Shown: in pieces, positions 1 to 7,335 of the stretch | Layout of the letters: each line of letters begins with the position of its first letter | Position numbering within the stretch: the stretch's first letter is position 1 | Assembly (NCBI GenBank): GCA_030540085.1 | Contig: JAUNWY010000011.1 | Location: 1 to 48,295 of the forward strand | Direction of reading: 5' to 3' | Source of the DNA: Eggerthella sp. | Lineage (GTDB): Bacteria > Actinomycetota > Coriobacteriia > Coriobacteriales > Eggerthellaceae | Length of the DNA: 48,295 nt | The notes under the pieces: generated by a model | The model's input: only the letters and a program-made list of their open reading frames with translations | The model's database searches: none | Told to the model about the DNA's origin: nothing | Program-made: the position numbers and the translations under genes

Positions 1-45
1 CGAAAGTACTGCGGTGCAGTCCGTGGGAGGATAGGCCGTTCCGCT
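1..45 (+). rRNA. rrf: 5S ribosomal RNA, 3' end (partial)
   Basis: The first bases match the 3' third of bacterial 5S rRNA: the block GTACTGCGGTGCAGTCCGTG, then GGGAGGATAGG, then a closing-stem strand ending near GCCGTTCCGC. The 5' part lies outside the window. Two strong GC-rich hairpins follow at once, as expected at the end of an rRNA operon. The exact 3' end is uncertain by a few bases. Confidence 0.85.
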
Positions 46-69
46 CATGCAGGGCGTTTCCGTTTTCCT

Positions 70-95
70 AGGGCCCGAGGGGCCCTTTCCCTTTT
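70..95 (+). terminator. rRNA operon terminator 1
   Basis: The stem AGGGCCC (70-76) pairs with GGGCCCT (80-86) around a three-base GAG loop, followed by the pyrimidine-rich tract TTCCCTTTTC. It sits about 25 bases after the 5S rRNA end. Confidence 0.75.
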
Positions 96-130
96 CTTGC
101 AGGCTGTTCTGCGTTGCATGGGTTTTTCCT

Positions 131-154
131 GGGGCCCGAGGGCCCTTTCTTGCT
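131..154 (+). terminator. rRNA operon terminator 2
   Basis: A second, near-identical hairpin: GGGCC (132-136) pairs with GGCCC (141-145) around CGAG, followed by TTTCTTGCTTT. With the first hairpin it forms a tandem terminator pair about 60 bases apart. Confidence 0.65.
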
Positions 155-479
155 TTCGGGGGCCGCAGGCCCTCCCTCCGTCGGGGCGGCTCCCCGGGCG
201 CGCAGCCGCGCGCAGGCCGGGCCCTCCCGCGCCGGGCCCGGTCGGGCGCTCCGGTGCGCTGCCTGGGAACTAGATCTCACTCCAATCATTTGTTCTAGCA
301 ATGCTTTTCAAAAAACCATAGTGCCGTTGAATCATTGATCGGTTTCCCTATAGAGCAATTTTCCTTATTCTTTTCTGAACTGGCATTATTTCAATTTTTG
401 AAATATCAAAATCTAATTTGATCTGCAATACATTCACGATAACTATTAAAATTTGCTAATATATAGAACCAGATGGTAA
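155..479. other. Intergenic region with a GC-rich block
   Basis: Bases 160-270 are almost entirely G and C with overlapping short palindromes (GGCCGCAGGCC, CGGGCGCGCAGCC, GCCGGGCCC). The sequence then changes abruptly to AT-rich DNA (about 290-475), which probably carries the promoter of the downstream LysR gene. A short inverted repeat TTTTGA/TCAAAA lies at 396-411. No gene is seen. Confidence 0.6.
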
Positions 480-510
480 TCCGTTGCTCAGGAATCAACG
501 GACTTTTTAT
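480..510 (+). terminator. Terminator-like hairpin in the LysR leader
   Basis: TCCGTTG (480-486) pairs with CAACGGA (496-502) around a nine-base loop and is followed by CTTTTTAT. It lies 40 bases before the LysR start codon. It could be the last terminator of the rRNA operon or an attenuator in the LysR leader. Confidence 0.55.
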
Positions 511-549
511 ATTCTGGATTGCTATTCGCGATCAGCAAAGAGGGGTTAT

Positions 550-1485
550 ATGAATCTGGCGCAGTTGTATTACTTTAGAACGCTTGCTAAATTCGAGCAT
601 TATGGCAAAGCTGCTGAGGCGCTCTACATCACTCAACCTTCACTTTCTAACTCTATTAAGAATCTCGAAAAAGAAATCGGTGTTCCGTTTTTTGAGAGGG
701 TGGGGCGCAACGTTCGTCTCACTGAATATGGTGAAGAATTCAACAAGCATATCTGCTGCGCTTTAGATGAAATCGATAAAGCGGTTGAAATTATGAAGGC
801 CTACAATTCCGGCTTGAGCGGCAGGATTCGCATAGGAACCGTTATTAGTATTCAACGTAATTATCTTCCTCGTTTGCTCAGCTCTTTCAAGGGTGCCTTC
901 GGTGACGATGTTGTCTTTGATATCTACCAGGGAACAACCTCCGAATGCCTTAAAGGCTTAGCTGACGGTAAATTTGACGTGGTATTCTGCGGCAAGATGG
1001 ATCGTTTTGATGATATTGAGTTTGTTCCTCAATTCTCGCAGAACGTTGTGCTCGCAGTTAATTCCCATCATGAGCTCGCCGATAGAGAGATGGTTTCCCT
1101 TAATGATTTGAAGGGGATTACCCTTACTTCTTATCGCAGCCAGTCGTATGCCCATACTATCTTTGAGGGCTTCTTCCAGCGCTATGGTCTTGACGTTAAA
1201 CAAGGTTTTAATGACGAGATCAGTGCTGCTACGCTCGTTTCTTCTGATCGTAACGTTGCGGCTATAATTCTTGAGACGTTGGATGACCTTTCTCTTGAGA
1301 ATCTCGTGACTATTCCTATTGAAGAACTGCAAGAGCCGTTCCATATTATTTACCTTGGCTACAACAAGAAGTCTTTTCATTCTCACTTGGTTGAGGAATT
1401 TATTAAGTTCACGCAAAAGCATATTAAGTTTCCTGCTGGTGTAATTCCGCTAGAAGAGTGCTATATCAACGATAGTGACCTGTAG
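550..1485 (+). CDS. LysR-family transcriptional regulator
   Basis: A 311-residue LysR-type regulator. Residues 1-60 form the winged helix-turn-helix (MNLAQLYYFRTLAKF, then the ITQPSLSNSI recognition region and ERVGRNVRLT wing). About residues 90-295 form the periplasmic-binding-like effector domain. The open frame continues 22 codons upstream, but ATG 550 is preferred: the protein then starts exactly like LysR proteins, and AGAGGGG lies just upstream. The gene is more AT-rich than its neighbours. It closely resembles the LysR at 8646, and the two bracket an SDR, alcohol dehydrogenase, CoA-transferase and acyl-CoA dehydrogenase set, so it probably controls part of it. The effector is unknown. 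LysR proteins usually act as tetramers at T-N11-A sites. Confidence 0.92.
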   Translation: MNLAQLYYFRTLAKFEHYGKAAEALYITQPSLSNSIKNLEKEIGVPFFERVGRNVRLTEYGEEFNKHICCALDEIDKAVEIMKAYNSGLSGRIRIGTVISIQRNYLPRLLSSFKGAFGDDVVFDIYQGTTSECLKGLADGKFDVVFCGKMDRFDDIEFVPQFSQNVVLAVNSHHELADREMVSLNDLKGITLTSYRSQSYAHTIFEGFFQRYGLDVKQGFNDEISAATLVSSDRNVAAIILETLDDLSLENLVTIPIEELQEPFHIIYLGYNKKSFHSHLVEEFIKFTQKHIKFPAGVIPLEECYINDSDL

Positions 1486-1512
1486 AATTCTTACCTATAT
1501 ATAGATAGAAGC

Positions 1513-1551
1513 AAAAGCCCGTTCCAGTAAATCTGGGACGGGCTTTTGTGT
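1513..1551. terminator. Rho-independent terminator after lysR
   Basis: The 15-bp stem AAAAGCCCGTTCCAG (1513-1527) / CTGGGACGGGCTTTT (1533-1547) with a five-base loop. The A-run on one side and T-run on the other would let it work on both strands. Confidence 0.88.
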
Positions 1552-2234
1552 ATAGGATGGCCCTGGTTTGATGTGCCATCGTAGTGCAGACCTACAACTA
1601 TTCAAGTTGTTCGGTCACAAGAGGCACTTCGTTAGACAGGCTGCCTAATTGTAAGCGCTTTTGTTCAAAAGTCTCGTTTGATAAAAGTTCATCGCATAAG
1701 TTGGATCTCTATAGTGCTGCGTTGATTCGACGTGTCTGTTTTCTCCTCAATGTGCATCTTTCTTTCTTATCGTCATAACTATGTGCATCTTTGTGGCGTG
1801 ATTTGCTCACGTTGCTGAAGTCGTACTAAGTTTTTAGTGATCCTTGTTATGCCGCAAGATGCCCATCAATAAGTTGCAACAAATGGGTTGCTTGATTTCG
1901 ATACAGCAAAAGAATGCCTTGTTGCCGTAACGTTAGATTTGCGCTGCACGCAAAATGATTCAATGCGAATGAATCGCAAATCTTCGATCTATGGTTTTGT
2001 CCAAAATCGAACAAATAGACAGGAAAAACTAGAACGTGTTCTATCAGTTAGAGAAAATCGATAGAACGCACTGAATATCATTGGGCTTTGCTATTAGAAA
2101 GCACTCCGCGGCAATTAGACCCGTTTCCACTTCTGGGCGAATATACATACCAGCTTCGGAAACGAAAGCGAAAGGTAATTCAAGGGAGACTCACAGGAGT
2201 ACGGCTCCCTTGGCAATACAGAGGAGGGTTTTAA
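1552..2234. other. Long AT-rich intergenic region before the SDR
   Basis: About 680 bases with no convincing gene. Short open frames lack ribosome binding sites and recognisable content. The 3' half holds inverted repeats around 2031-2067 and the small dyad GCTTT-N8-AAAGC at 2085-2102, which may be regulatory for the SDR. The length is unusual for this gene-dense window. A small RNA or a lost gene is possible, but nothing in the sequence proves either. Confidence 0.5.
2031..2067. promoter_or_regulatory. Candidate operator: AGAAC/GTTCTATC inverted repeats
   Basis: GTTCTATC (2038-2045) and GATAGAAC (2060-2067) form a perfect 8-bp inverted repeat with a 14-base spacer. AGAAC (2031-2035) forms a second, tighter dyad with GTTCT (2038-2042), giving three related half-sites. 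It lies about 170 bases upstream of the SDR start. The regulator is unknown, and the spacing is not the classic LysR T-N11-A. Confidence 0.4.
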
Positions 2235-3029
2235 ATGTCCGAGAATTGGTTCGCAAAGCAGCCTAAGGAACATCTTGCAGGAAAGTGCGCCATCGTAGTT
2301 GGCGGCAACTCCGGCATCGGCAAGGCAGCAGCAGAAGCTATCGCTGCGGCTGGCGCTAACATGGTTATCGCTGGCGTACCTGAGGCAGGTTGCCATGAGG
2401 TTGCTGAAGAGCTGAAGGCTCAGGGCACCAAGGCTGTTGGCGTTGCATGCGACGTAACCAGCCAGGAGTCCATCGACAACGTAATTAAGGTTGCAGAGGA
2501 AAACTTCGGCCAGATCGACATCCTCGTAACTTCCGCCGGCATCGCATTGCCCCGCATGAACGCTGTTGACGTTGCTCCCGAGCAGTGGGACAAACTGTTC
2601 AGCATCAACCTGAAGGGCAACTTCTTCCTGATGACTTCTGTTGCTCGCGCAATGGAGGCAAAGAACATTAAGGGCAAGATGGTTGTTGTAGCTTCTGCTC
2701 GTGGCATCAACTCCATGGAGAACATTGCTCCTTACTGCATCGCTAAGGCTGGCGTTATGGGCATGGTTCGTTCCTTGGCTGTTGACTTCGCTAAGAAGCA
2801 GATCCTGGTTAACGGCATCGCTCCTGGTTATGTTTACACCCCGATGGTTGCAAAGGTATTCGAAGAGCAGCCTCAGCAGGAAGCATACGTTAAGAGCCGC
2901 ACTCCTCTGCCCAACTACACCGGTACGCTCGACGAAATGGGCGCTGCAATTCTGCACCTCGTTCTCCCTGTTACCGAGTACACCACTGGTCAGACCCTGG
3001 TTCTCGACGGTGGCTGGTCCATCCAGTAA
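2235..3029 (+). CDS. SDR-family NAD(P)-dependent oxidoreductase
   Basis: A 264-residue short-chain dehydrogenase/reductase of classical length. Visible motifs are the nucleotide-binding VGGNSGIG (22-29), a CDV at about 72-74, TSAG (99-102, the usual NNAG place), Asn125, catalytic Ser154, and Tyr167-x3-Lys171 (YCIAK). The C-terminal LVLDGGWSIQ is typical of the 3-oxoacyl-ACP reductase or hydroxysteroid dehydrogenase-like branch. The start is set by GAGGAGGG seven bases before ATG 2235. Codon choice (nearly all Lys as AAG) suggests high expression. It is followed at 3111 by an alcohol dehydrogenase and then CoA-transferases, so oxidation of a secondary alcohol or hydroxy acid intermediate is likely. 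The substrate cannot be read from the sequence. Confidence 0.92.
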   Translation: MSENWFAKQPKEHLAGKCAIVVGGNSGIGKAAAEAIAAAGANMVIAGVPEAGCHEVAEELKAQGTKAVGVACDVTSQESIDNVIKVAEENFGQIDILVTSAGIALPRMNAVDVAPEQWDKLFSINLKGNFFLMTSVARAMEAKNIKGKMVVVASARGINSMENIAPYCIAKAGVMGMVRSLAVDFAKKQILVNGIAPGYVYTPMVAKVFEEQPQQEAYVKSRTPLPNYTGTLDEMGAAILHLVLPVTEYTTGQTLVLDGGWSIQ

Positions 3030-3110
3030 CAACGAATTATTGGCCAGCGCTTGATGCGAGGGGCTACAAGCGCTGGCTTCCTGTTTGAACTCTTCGAAAG
3101 GAAGTTACCC

Positions 3111-4166
3111 ATGGAAGGTAAGATGAACGCACTTCTCAAGACCGCCGCTGAGCCGGATGCAATGGAGTACGTAGAAGATTTCGATATTCCTCAGATCAAG
3201 GATGACGAAGTACTGATGGAGATCAAGGCTGTAGGTATCTGCGGCACCGATCACTCTCTCTATCGCTGGAATCCTGCAATCGCAAATTCCTATCACATCC
3301 AGTATCCCGCAATCTTCGGCCATGAGTTCTCTGGTGTAATCGCTGAAGTTGGCAAGAATGCACCTGCAAACCTCAAGGTTGGTCAGCGTGTAACCGCAAA
3401 CCCCGTACTGTTCGACAACACTTGCGAGTATTGCGATCGCGGCGAGGTAAACATTTGCGACAACCGTCCGTTCTACGGCACCGACCTTCCCGGCGCATTT
3501 GCTAAGTACATGGCCATCCGTGCAACCAACATCATCCCGATGCCCGATGATGTCACTTTCACCCAAGGTGCTTTGCTCGAGCCTCTCTGCGTAGCAATGA
3601 ACGCTGTAGAGCGTGTAAATCCGCAGATCGGTGAAACCGCAGTTGTAATCGGCCCTGGTGCTATCGGTCTGCTCATGGTTGCTCTGCTGAAGCAGGCTCG
3701 TGGTATCCGCAAGGTTATCGTAACCGGCCTCGATGCAGACGCTAAGCGTTTCAAGGTTGCAGAGCAGCTCGGCGCTATCACGGTTAACGGCTCTGAGTGC
3801 GACGTTGTTGAGAAGGTCAAGGAACTCACCGGCGGTAAGGGTCCTGAGTGCATCTTCGATGCAGCTGGTCACTGGACCGTATCCGAGCAGGCTGTTCAGA
3901 TGGTTGCTAAGGGTGGCCGCATTGGCATTACGGGTCTTCCCGCAAAGCCTTCTTCCATCCCGATGACCGACATCGCTATGCGTCAGATCAGCATTATCGG
4001 CAACCGCGCTTACGAGCGTAAGCATTGGCGTCAGGCTCTGAGCCTGTTGGCTAACGGCCTGGACATCTCCATGATCTCCAACATGGTTATTCCTCTGAAG
4101 GATTGGCGTAAGGGCATGGAGTTCATCGAGTCTGGCGAAGGCCTCCGCGTAGTTCTGGAGCCGTAA
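3111..4166 (+). CDS. Zinc-dependent alcohol dehydrogenase (MDR family)
   Basis: A 351-residue medium-chain dehydrogenase of the threonine/sorbitol dehydrogenase type. The catalytic zinc site is Cys44 (GICGTDH), His71-Glu72 (GHEFSG) and Glu157 (LLEPLC). The Rossmann motif is GPGAIG (181-186). The structural-zinc lobe has only three cysteines (Cys105, Cys108, Cys116), with Asp102 where the first usually lies. The open frame extends 20 codons upstream, but ATG 3111 has AAAGGAAG at the right distance. An alternative ATG is at 3123. It lies 81 bases after the SDR and before a terminator, so the two are probably one transcript. It should oxidise an alcohol or polyol with NAD+. The substrate is unknown. 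Confidence 0.9.
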   Translation: MEGKMNALLKTAAEPDAMEYVEDFDIPQIKDDEVLMEIKAVGICGTDHSLYRWNPAIANSYHIQYPAIFGHEFSGVIAEVGKNAPANLKVGQRVTANPVLFDNTCEYCDRGEVNICDNRPFYGTDLPGAFAKYMAIRATNIIPMPDDVTFTQGALLEPLCVAMNAVERVNPQIGETAVVIGPGAIGLLMVALLKQARGIRKVIVTGLDADAKRFKVAEQLGAITVNGSECDVVEKVKELTGGKGPECIFDAAGHWTVSEQAVQMVAKGGRIGITGLPAKPSSIPMTDIAMRQISIIGNRAYERKHWRQALSLLANGLDISMISNMVIPLKDWRKGMEFIESGEGLRVVLEP

Positions 4167-4205
4167 GAAGAACTCATTCTTGTTTCATGAAATAACAAGA
4201 GACTT

Positions 4206-4243
4206 AAAAAGGGTGCTGACACCACGGTGCCGGCACCCTTTTT
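4206..4243 (+). terminator. Rho-independent terminator after the alcohol dehydrogenase
   Basis: The 11-bp stem AAAAAGGGTGC (4206-4216) / GCACCCTTTTT (4233-4243) encloses CACCACGGTG, which can itself fold. It separates the dehydrogenase pair from the CoA-transferase pair, although all point the same way. Confidence 0.85.
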
Positions 4244-4293
4244 CGCAAAATTTTGATGTGCTGAAAGGCATATTTGATCGTTAGGAGAATCCA

Positions 4294-5607
4294 ATGGCAG
4301 GATTGCAGGGAGTTAAAGTAATTGAGCTTACCCAGTATGCAGCTGGCCCAGCCGCAGGTCGAGCCCTTGCTGAAATGGGTGCTACGGTAATTAAGGTTGA
4401 GCCGTTTACGGGTGACGAGCAGCGTACTCAGGGCTTGGCTTGGGGTATGAAGTTCCGCACCGAGTTCGATGACGTTGCATATGATTGCGGTTCCTTCAAT
4501 AAGGAATGGACCGCAATCAACTGCAAGAGCCCTGAGGGCCTGGAAGTTATGTATCACCTTCTTGAGACGGCAGATATTTTCCTCACTTCTCTTCGCTCGG
4601 GCGCACTGAAGCGTCTCGGCCTTGACTATGAGACGCTGCACGAGAAGTTCCCTCGTTTGGTTTGGGCTCAGAACCGTGGTTATGGCGAGCACGGCCCCAT
4701 GAAGGATGCTAAGGGCTTCGATGCAACCGCATTTGCAGCTCGTTCTGGTTTCGTAAGCGCAATTCCCCAGGCAAACGCACATTACGAGCCCGGCAACTCT
4801 CCCATCGCTTTTGGCGACTGGAACACGGGTTGCGCACTGACCGCAGGTATTCTGGGTGCTTACGCTGGCGCTCTTCGTACTGGTGTCGGCGATAAGGTTA
4901 CGGGCTCTCTGTATCATGTTGGCACTTGGGGCATGACTTCTGCTCTGATCGCTCAGCAGCAGGGCTGCGACTACCCGAAGGACCGCATGGAGGCAAAGTG
5001 CCCCACCAACAACTCTTATGTATCTTCCGACGGCATCTGGTTCCTCATGTGCTTCGGCAACTACAACAAGTATTGCAAGCTGGTATTCGATACCTTGGAA
5101 ATGGATCCGAAGTACTACACCGAAGGGCAGTACAACACGCTTGAGGCACTGGCTGACAACGGCAAGTATGTCGAGGTTGTAGCTGAGATGCATCAGGCAT
5201 GCAAGAAGTTCACCTATGAAGAGCTCGAGAAGCGCTTCCGCGAGAATGACATTCCGTTCGAGAAGATCCAGACCGTTACCGACGTTCTGCAGGATCAGGA
5301 AGCATTCGACAACGACCAGCTCCGTTACATGAAGTACGAGAAGCAGGGTCCCTCGAGCCCCTATGGCGAAGAGGAAGACTATGTAATCACTACGATGCCG
5401 TTCCGTCTGGACAGCATTGGTGATCCTGTCCTGCATCGCTCCCGTCCTACCGGTTACGATACGCGCAAGATCCTCAACGACTACGGCTATGACGACGCAA
5501 CCGTCGACAAGCTTGTCGAGGATGGCGCAGTAATGTGCTACACCGGCGATCCGCTGCCCGCTTCCGTTTTGGACCCCAGCTACGGACCGAATTCTAAGAG
5601 GGACTAG
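4294..5607 (+). CDS. CaiB/BaiF-family CoA-transferase
   Basis: A 437-residue family III CoA-transferase. The N-terminal motif GVKVIELTQYAAGPAAGRAL and ATVIKVEP are typical, as is the RSGALKRLGLDYE segment. Asp175 in FGDWNTG occupies the place of the catalytic Asp169 of formyl-CoA transferase, which forms the aspartyl-CoA anhydride. The racemase His of this superfamily is replaced by Phe142 (KGFDATA), so transferase activity is the better reading. GGAGA lies upstream of ATG 4294. A second family member starts 12 bases after its stop, so the two are translated from one message and could act in sequence or as a heteromer. The CoA donor and acceptor are not known. Confidence 0.9.
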   Translation: MAGLQGVKVIELTQYAAGPAAGRALAEMGATVIKVEPFTGDEQRTQGLAWGMKFRTEFDDVAYDCGSFNKEWTAINCKSPEGLEVMYHLLETADIFLTSLRSGALKRLGLDYETLHEKFPRLVWAQNRGYGEHGPMKDAKGFDATAFAARSGFVSAIPQANAHYEPGNSPIAFGDWNTGCALTAGILGAYAGALRTGVGDKVTGSLYHVGTWGMTSALIAQQQGCDYPKDRMEAKCPTNNSYVSSDGIWFLMCFGNYNKYCKLVFDTLEMDPKYYTEGQYNTLEALADNGKYVEVVAEMHQACKKFTYEELEKRFRENDIPFEKIQTVTDVLQDQEAFDNDQLRYMKYEKQGPSSPYGEEEDYVITTMPFRLDSIGDPVLHRSRPTGYDTRKILNDYGYDDATVDKLVEDGAVMCYTGDPLPASVLDPSYGPNSKRD

Positions 5608-5619
5608 GAGGATACTGAC

Positions 5620-6849
5620 ATGTCACGAGCAAACACCCCATTTTCTGGACTTACTGTACTTGACTTTTCCCGTTATCTGCCAGGCGGCTATGCAACTCAG
5701 GTGCTCGCTGACCTCGGCGCAACGGTAATCAAGGTTGAAGATACTGGTCTTGGTGACTTCATGCGTCACGACTATCCCACCAAGGGCGGCGGCATCTCCT
5801 ACTACATCACCGCTCTTGGTCGTAACAAGAAGTCGGTTTCGCTGAACCTCAAGAACGAAGAAGTTGTTGATTGGTTCAAGAAGATGGCTAAGGAAGCCGA
5901 CGTTATCGTTGAGAGCTTCCGTCCTGGTGTAACCAAGAAGCTGGGCATCGATTACGATACGATCAACGAGATCAACCCTCGTATCATTTACTGCTCAATT
6001 TCTGGCTATGGCGCCGAGGATCCTCGCTCCAAGAAGGCTCAGCATGACTTGAACATGCAGGCAACGAGTGGCTACCTGTCCGTAAACCATGGCTCCACCT
6101 CGCCTCTGCATCTGTGCGACCTTTCTTCTGGCATGGTTGCAGGTCAAGCTCTTCTTGCCGCTCTGTATGCTCGCGAGCAGACTGGCAAGGGCACGTACAT
6201 TGACACTTCGATGTTCGATTGCTTCGTTTGGTGGAACTCGCTTCTTGATTCTCGCTGGTGCTTCAACGACGGTGAGTGCAAGCGCGACGACCTTGAGTAT
6301 CCTTCCACCGCTTACAACGTGTACGAGACGGCAGACGGCGGCAAGCTTGCTCTTGGCATGGTTGAATCCAAGTTCTGGGAGCCCTTCTGCGATGCAATCG
6401 GTCATCCTGAAATCAAGGGCGACGGCTTGAAGCGTCGCTGGGAAGCTCCTGAGTCATTCAAGATCGTTGAAGAGGTTATCAAGAGCAAGCCTCTGGCAGA
6501 GTGGATGGAATGGCTCGAGGACAAGGACTTCTGCATTGCTAAGGTCAACACCAAGACCGAAGCGGTTGAGCAGATTACGCGTGAGAACCCCGAGGCTTTG
6601 GCATGGGTTGACTTCCCCCGCGTAGGCCGTGTTCTTCAGACTGGTCTTCCCCATCATCTGTCCACCATCCCGGTCAACATTGCTGATTTCGAAGAGGCTT
6701 CTGTCCTCGGTGGCGATACTGCTGAGTACCTCAAGAAGGTCGGCGCAGACGATGAGACCATCGCACGTCTTAAGGCAGAGGGCGGCATTCGCCTCGGCGA
6801 CGACATCGTTCCCGAAGAGGACCGTGCTCCTGTAGCTCCGGTTGAATAA
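5620..6849 (+). CDS. CaiB/BaiF-family protein, racemase-like (AMACR-type) active site
   Basis: A 409-residue member of the same superfamily as the preceding protein but clearly divergent. The sequence AQHDLNMQATSG gives His142-Asp143, LCDLSSG gives Asp167, and YNVYETADG gives Glu236. These match by motif and order the His126, Asp156 and Glu241 of the mycobacterial alpha-methylacyl-CoA racemase. An acid-base pair that epimerises a 2-methylacyl-CoA, or a CoA-transferase that keeps these residues, are both possible. Start ATG 5620 has AGGAGGAT upstream. The gene ends just before a strong terminator. Context with an acyl-CoA dehydrogenase fits stereochemical preparation of an acyl-CoA for desaturation, but this is an inference. 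Confidence 0.85.
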   Translation: MSRANTPFSGLTVLDFSRYLPGGYATQVLADLGATVIKVEDTGLGDFMRHDYPTKGGGISYYITALGRNKKSVSLNLKNEEVVDWFKKMAKEADVIVESFRPGVTKKLGIDYDTINEINPRIIYCSISGYGAEDPRSKKAQHDLNMQATSGYLSVNHGSTSPLHLCDLSSGMVAGQALLAALYAREQTGKGTYIDTSMFDCFVWWNSLLDSRWCFNDGECKRDDLEYPSTAYNVYETADGGKLALGMVESKFWEPFCDAIGHPEIKGDGLKRRWEAPESFKIVEEVIKSKPLAEWMEWLEDKDFCIAKVNTKTEAVEQITRENPEALAWVDFPRVGRVLQTGLPHHLSTIPVNIADFEEASVLGGDTAEYLKKVGADDETIARLKAEGGIRLGDDIVPEEDRAPVAPVE

Positions 6850-6876
6850 GAACATACAGTTCAAGCTGCTTTGATG

Positions 6877-6903
6877 AAAGGCGCCCCTAGTGGGCGCCTT
6901 TCT
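6877..6903 (+). terminator. Rho-independent terminator after the CaiB pair
   Basis: The 10-bp stem AAAGGCGCCC (6877-6886) / GGGCGCCTTT (6892-6901) has a five-base loop and is followed by CTCGTTGTT. It ends the CoA-enzyme transcript. Confidence 0.85.
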
Positions 6904-7335
6904 CGTTGTTCTGGCGTGTGCGACGGGGACGGAAGAATCTCGGTCAAGACGCTGAGCTATGTCGTAGGGGGGGGACTTCTACGGCTTCGTCGATGATTCG
7001 CTTTTCGTGGACGTTTCGCCGAACGTGCACCAGCGAAGCGAACGGCGACCAACCTGTGACCGTAATGGGCGATCAGTCTTGCGTGAAAGCAGGGTAGGGT
7101 GGTTCGTTTGCTGGTGTTAAAGCGTTCTGACTGAACGTGTTTTACCTGTTTGCTCGCTGAATAACTATTTTCTTGCGATAAACCAATTATTCAGGCATGA
7201 CAACTAAAAGCTATTCATTTGCCTTATAGCTTTTTAAGAAAAATGACACCCTTCGGAATTTGAAATATAACCTGTTCACCGTAAAATAAGACCTGTAAGC
7301 AAAAGCTTATGAAACTGCAACGGTTAGGGGGACCA
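6904..7335. other. Intergenic region before the acyl-CoA dehydrogenase
   Basis: About 430 bases. The first 200 show no gene. The last 200 are AT-rich and hold a LysR-type dyad (7206-7234), followed by the leader of the acyl-CoA dehydrogenase with the ribosome binding site TTAGGGGG near 7324-7331. No other structure is clear. Confidence 0.55.
7206..7234. promoter_or_regulatory. Candidate LysR box (T-N11-A dyad)
   Basis: AAAAGCTAT (7206-7214) and ATAGCTTTT (7226-7234) are a perfect 9-bp inverted repeat. The spacer is exactly 11 bases, so T7214-N11-A7226 fits the LysR consensus architecture. It lies about 100 bases before the acyl-CoA dehydrogenase, in a locus with two LysR genes. The T-run after the second arm means a weak terminator is the alternative. 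Confidence 0.5.

Noticed and set aside
1552..2234. Several short open frames that could be a small gene.
   Set aside because: None has a ribosome binding site, recognisable motif or coding-like composition.
4204..5436. A 410-codon minus-strand frame opposite the first CaiB-type gene.
   Set aside because: Its sequence is low-quality antisense, and the plus strand has full family III CoA-transferase motifs.
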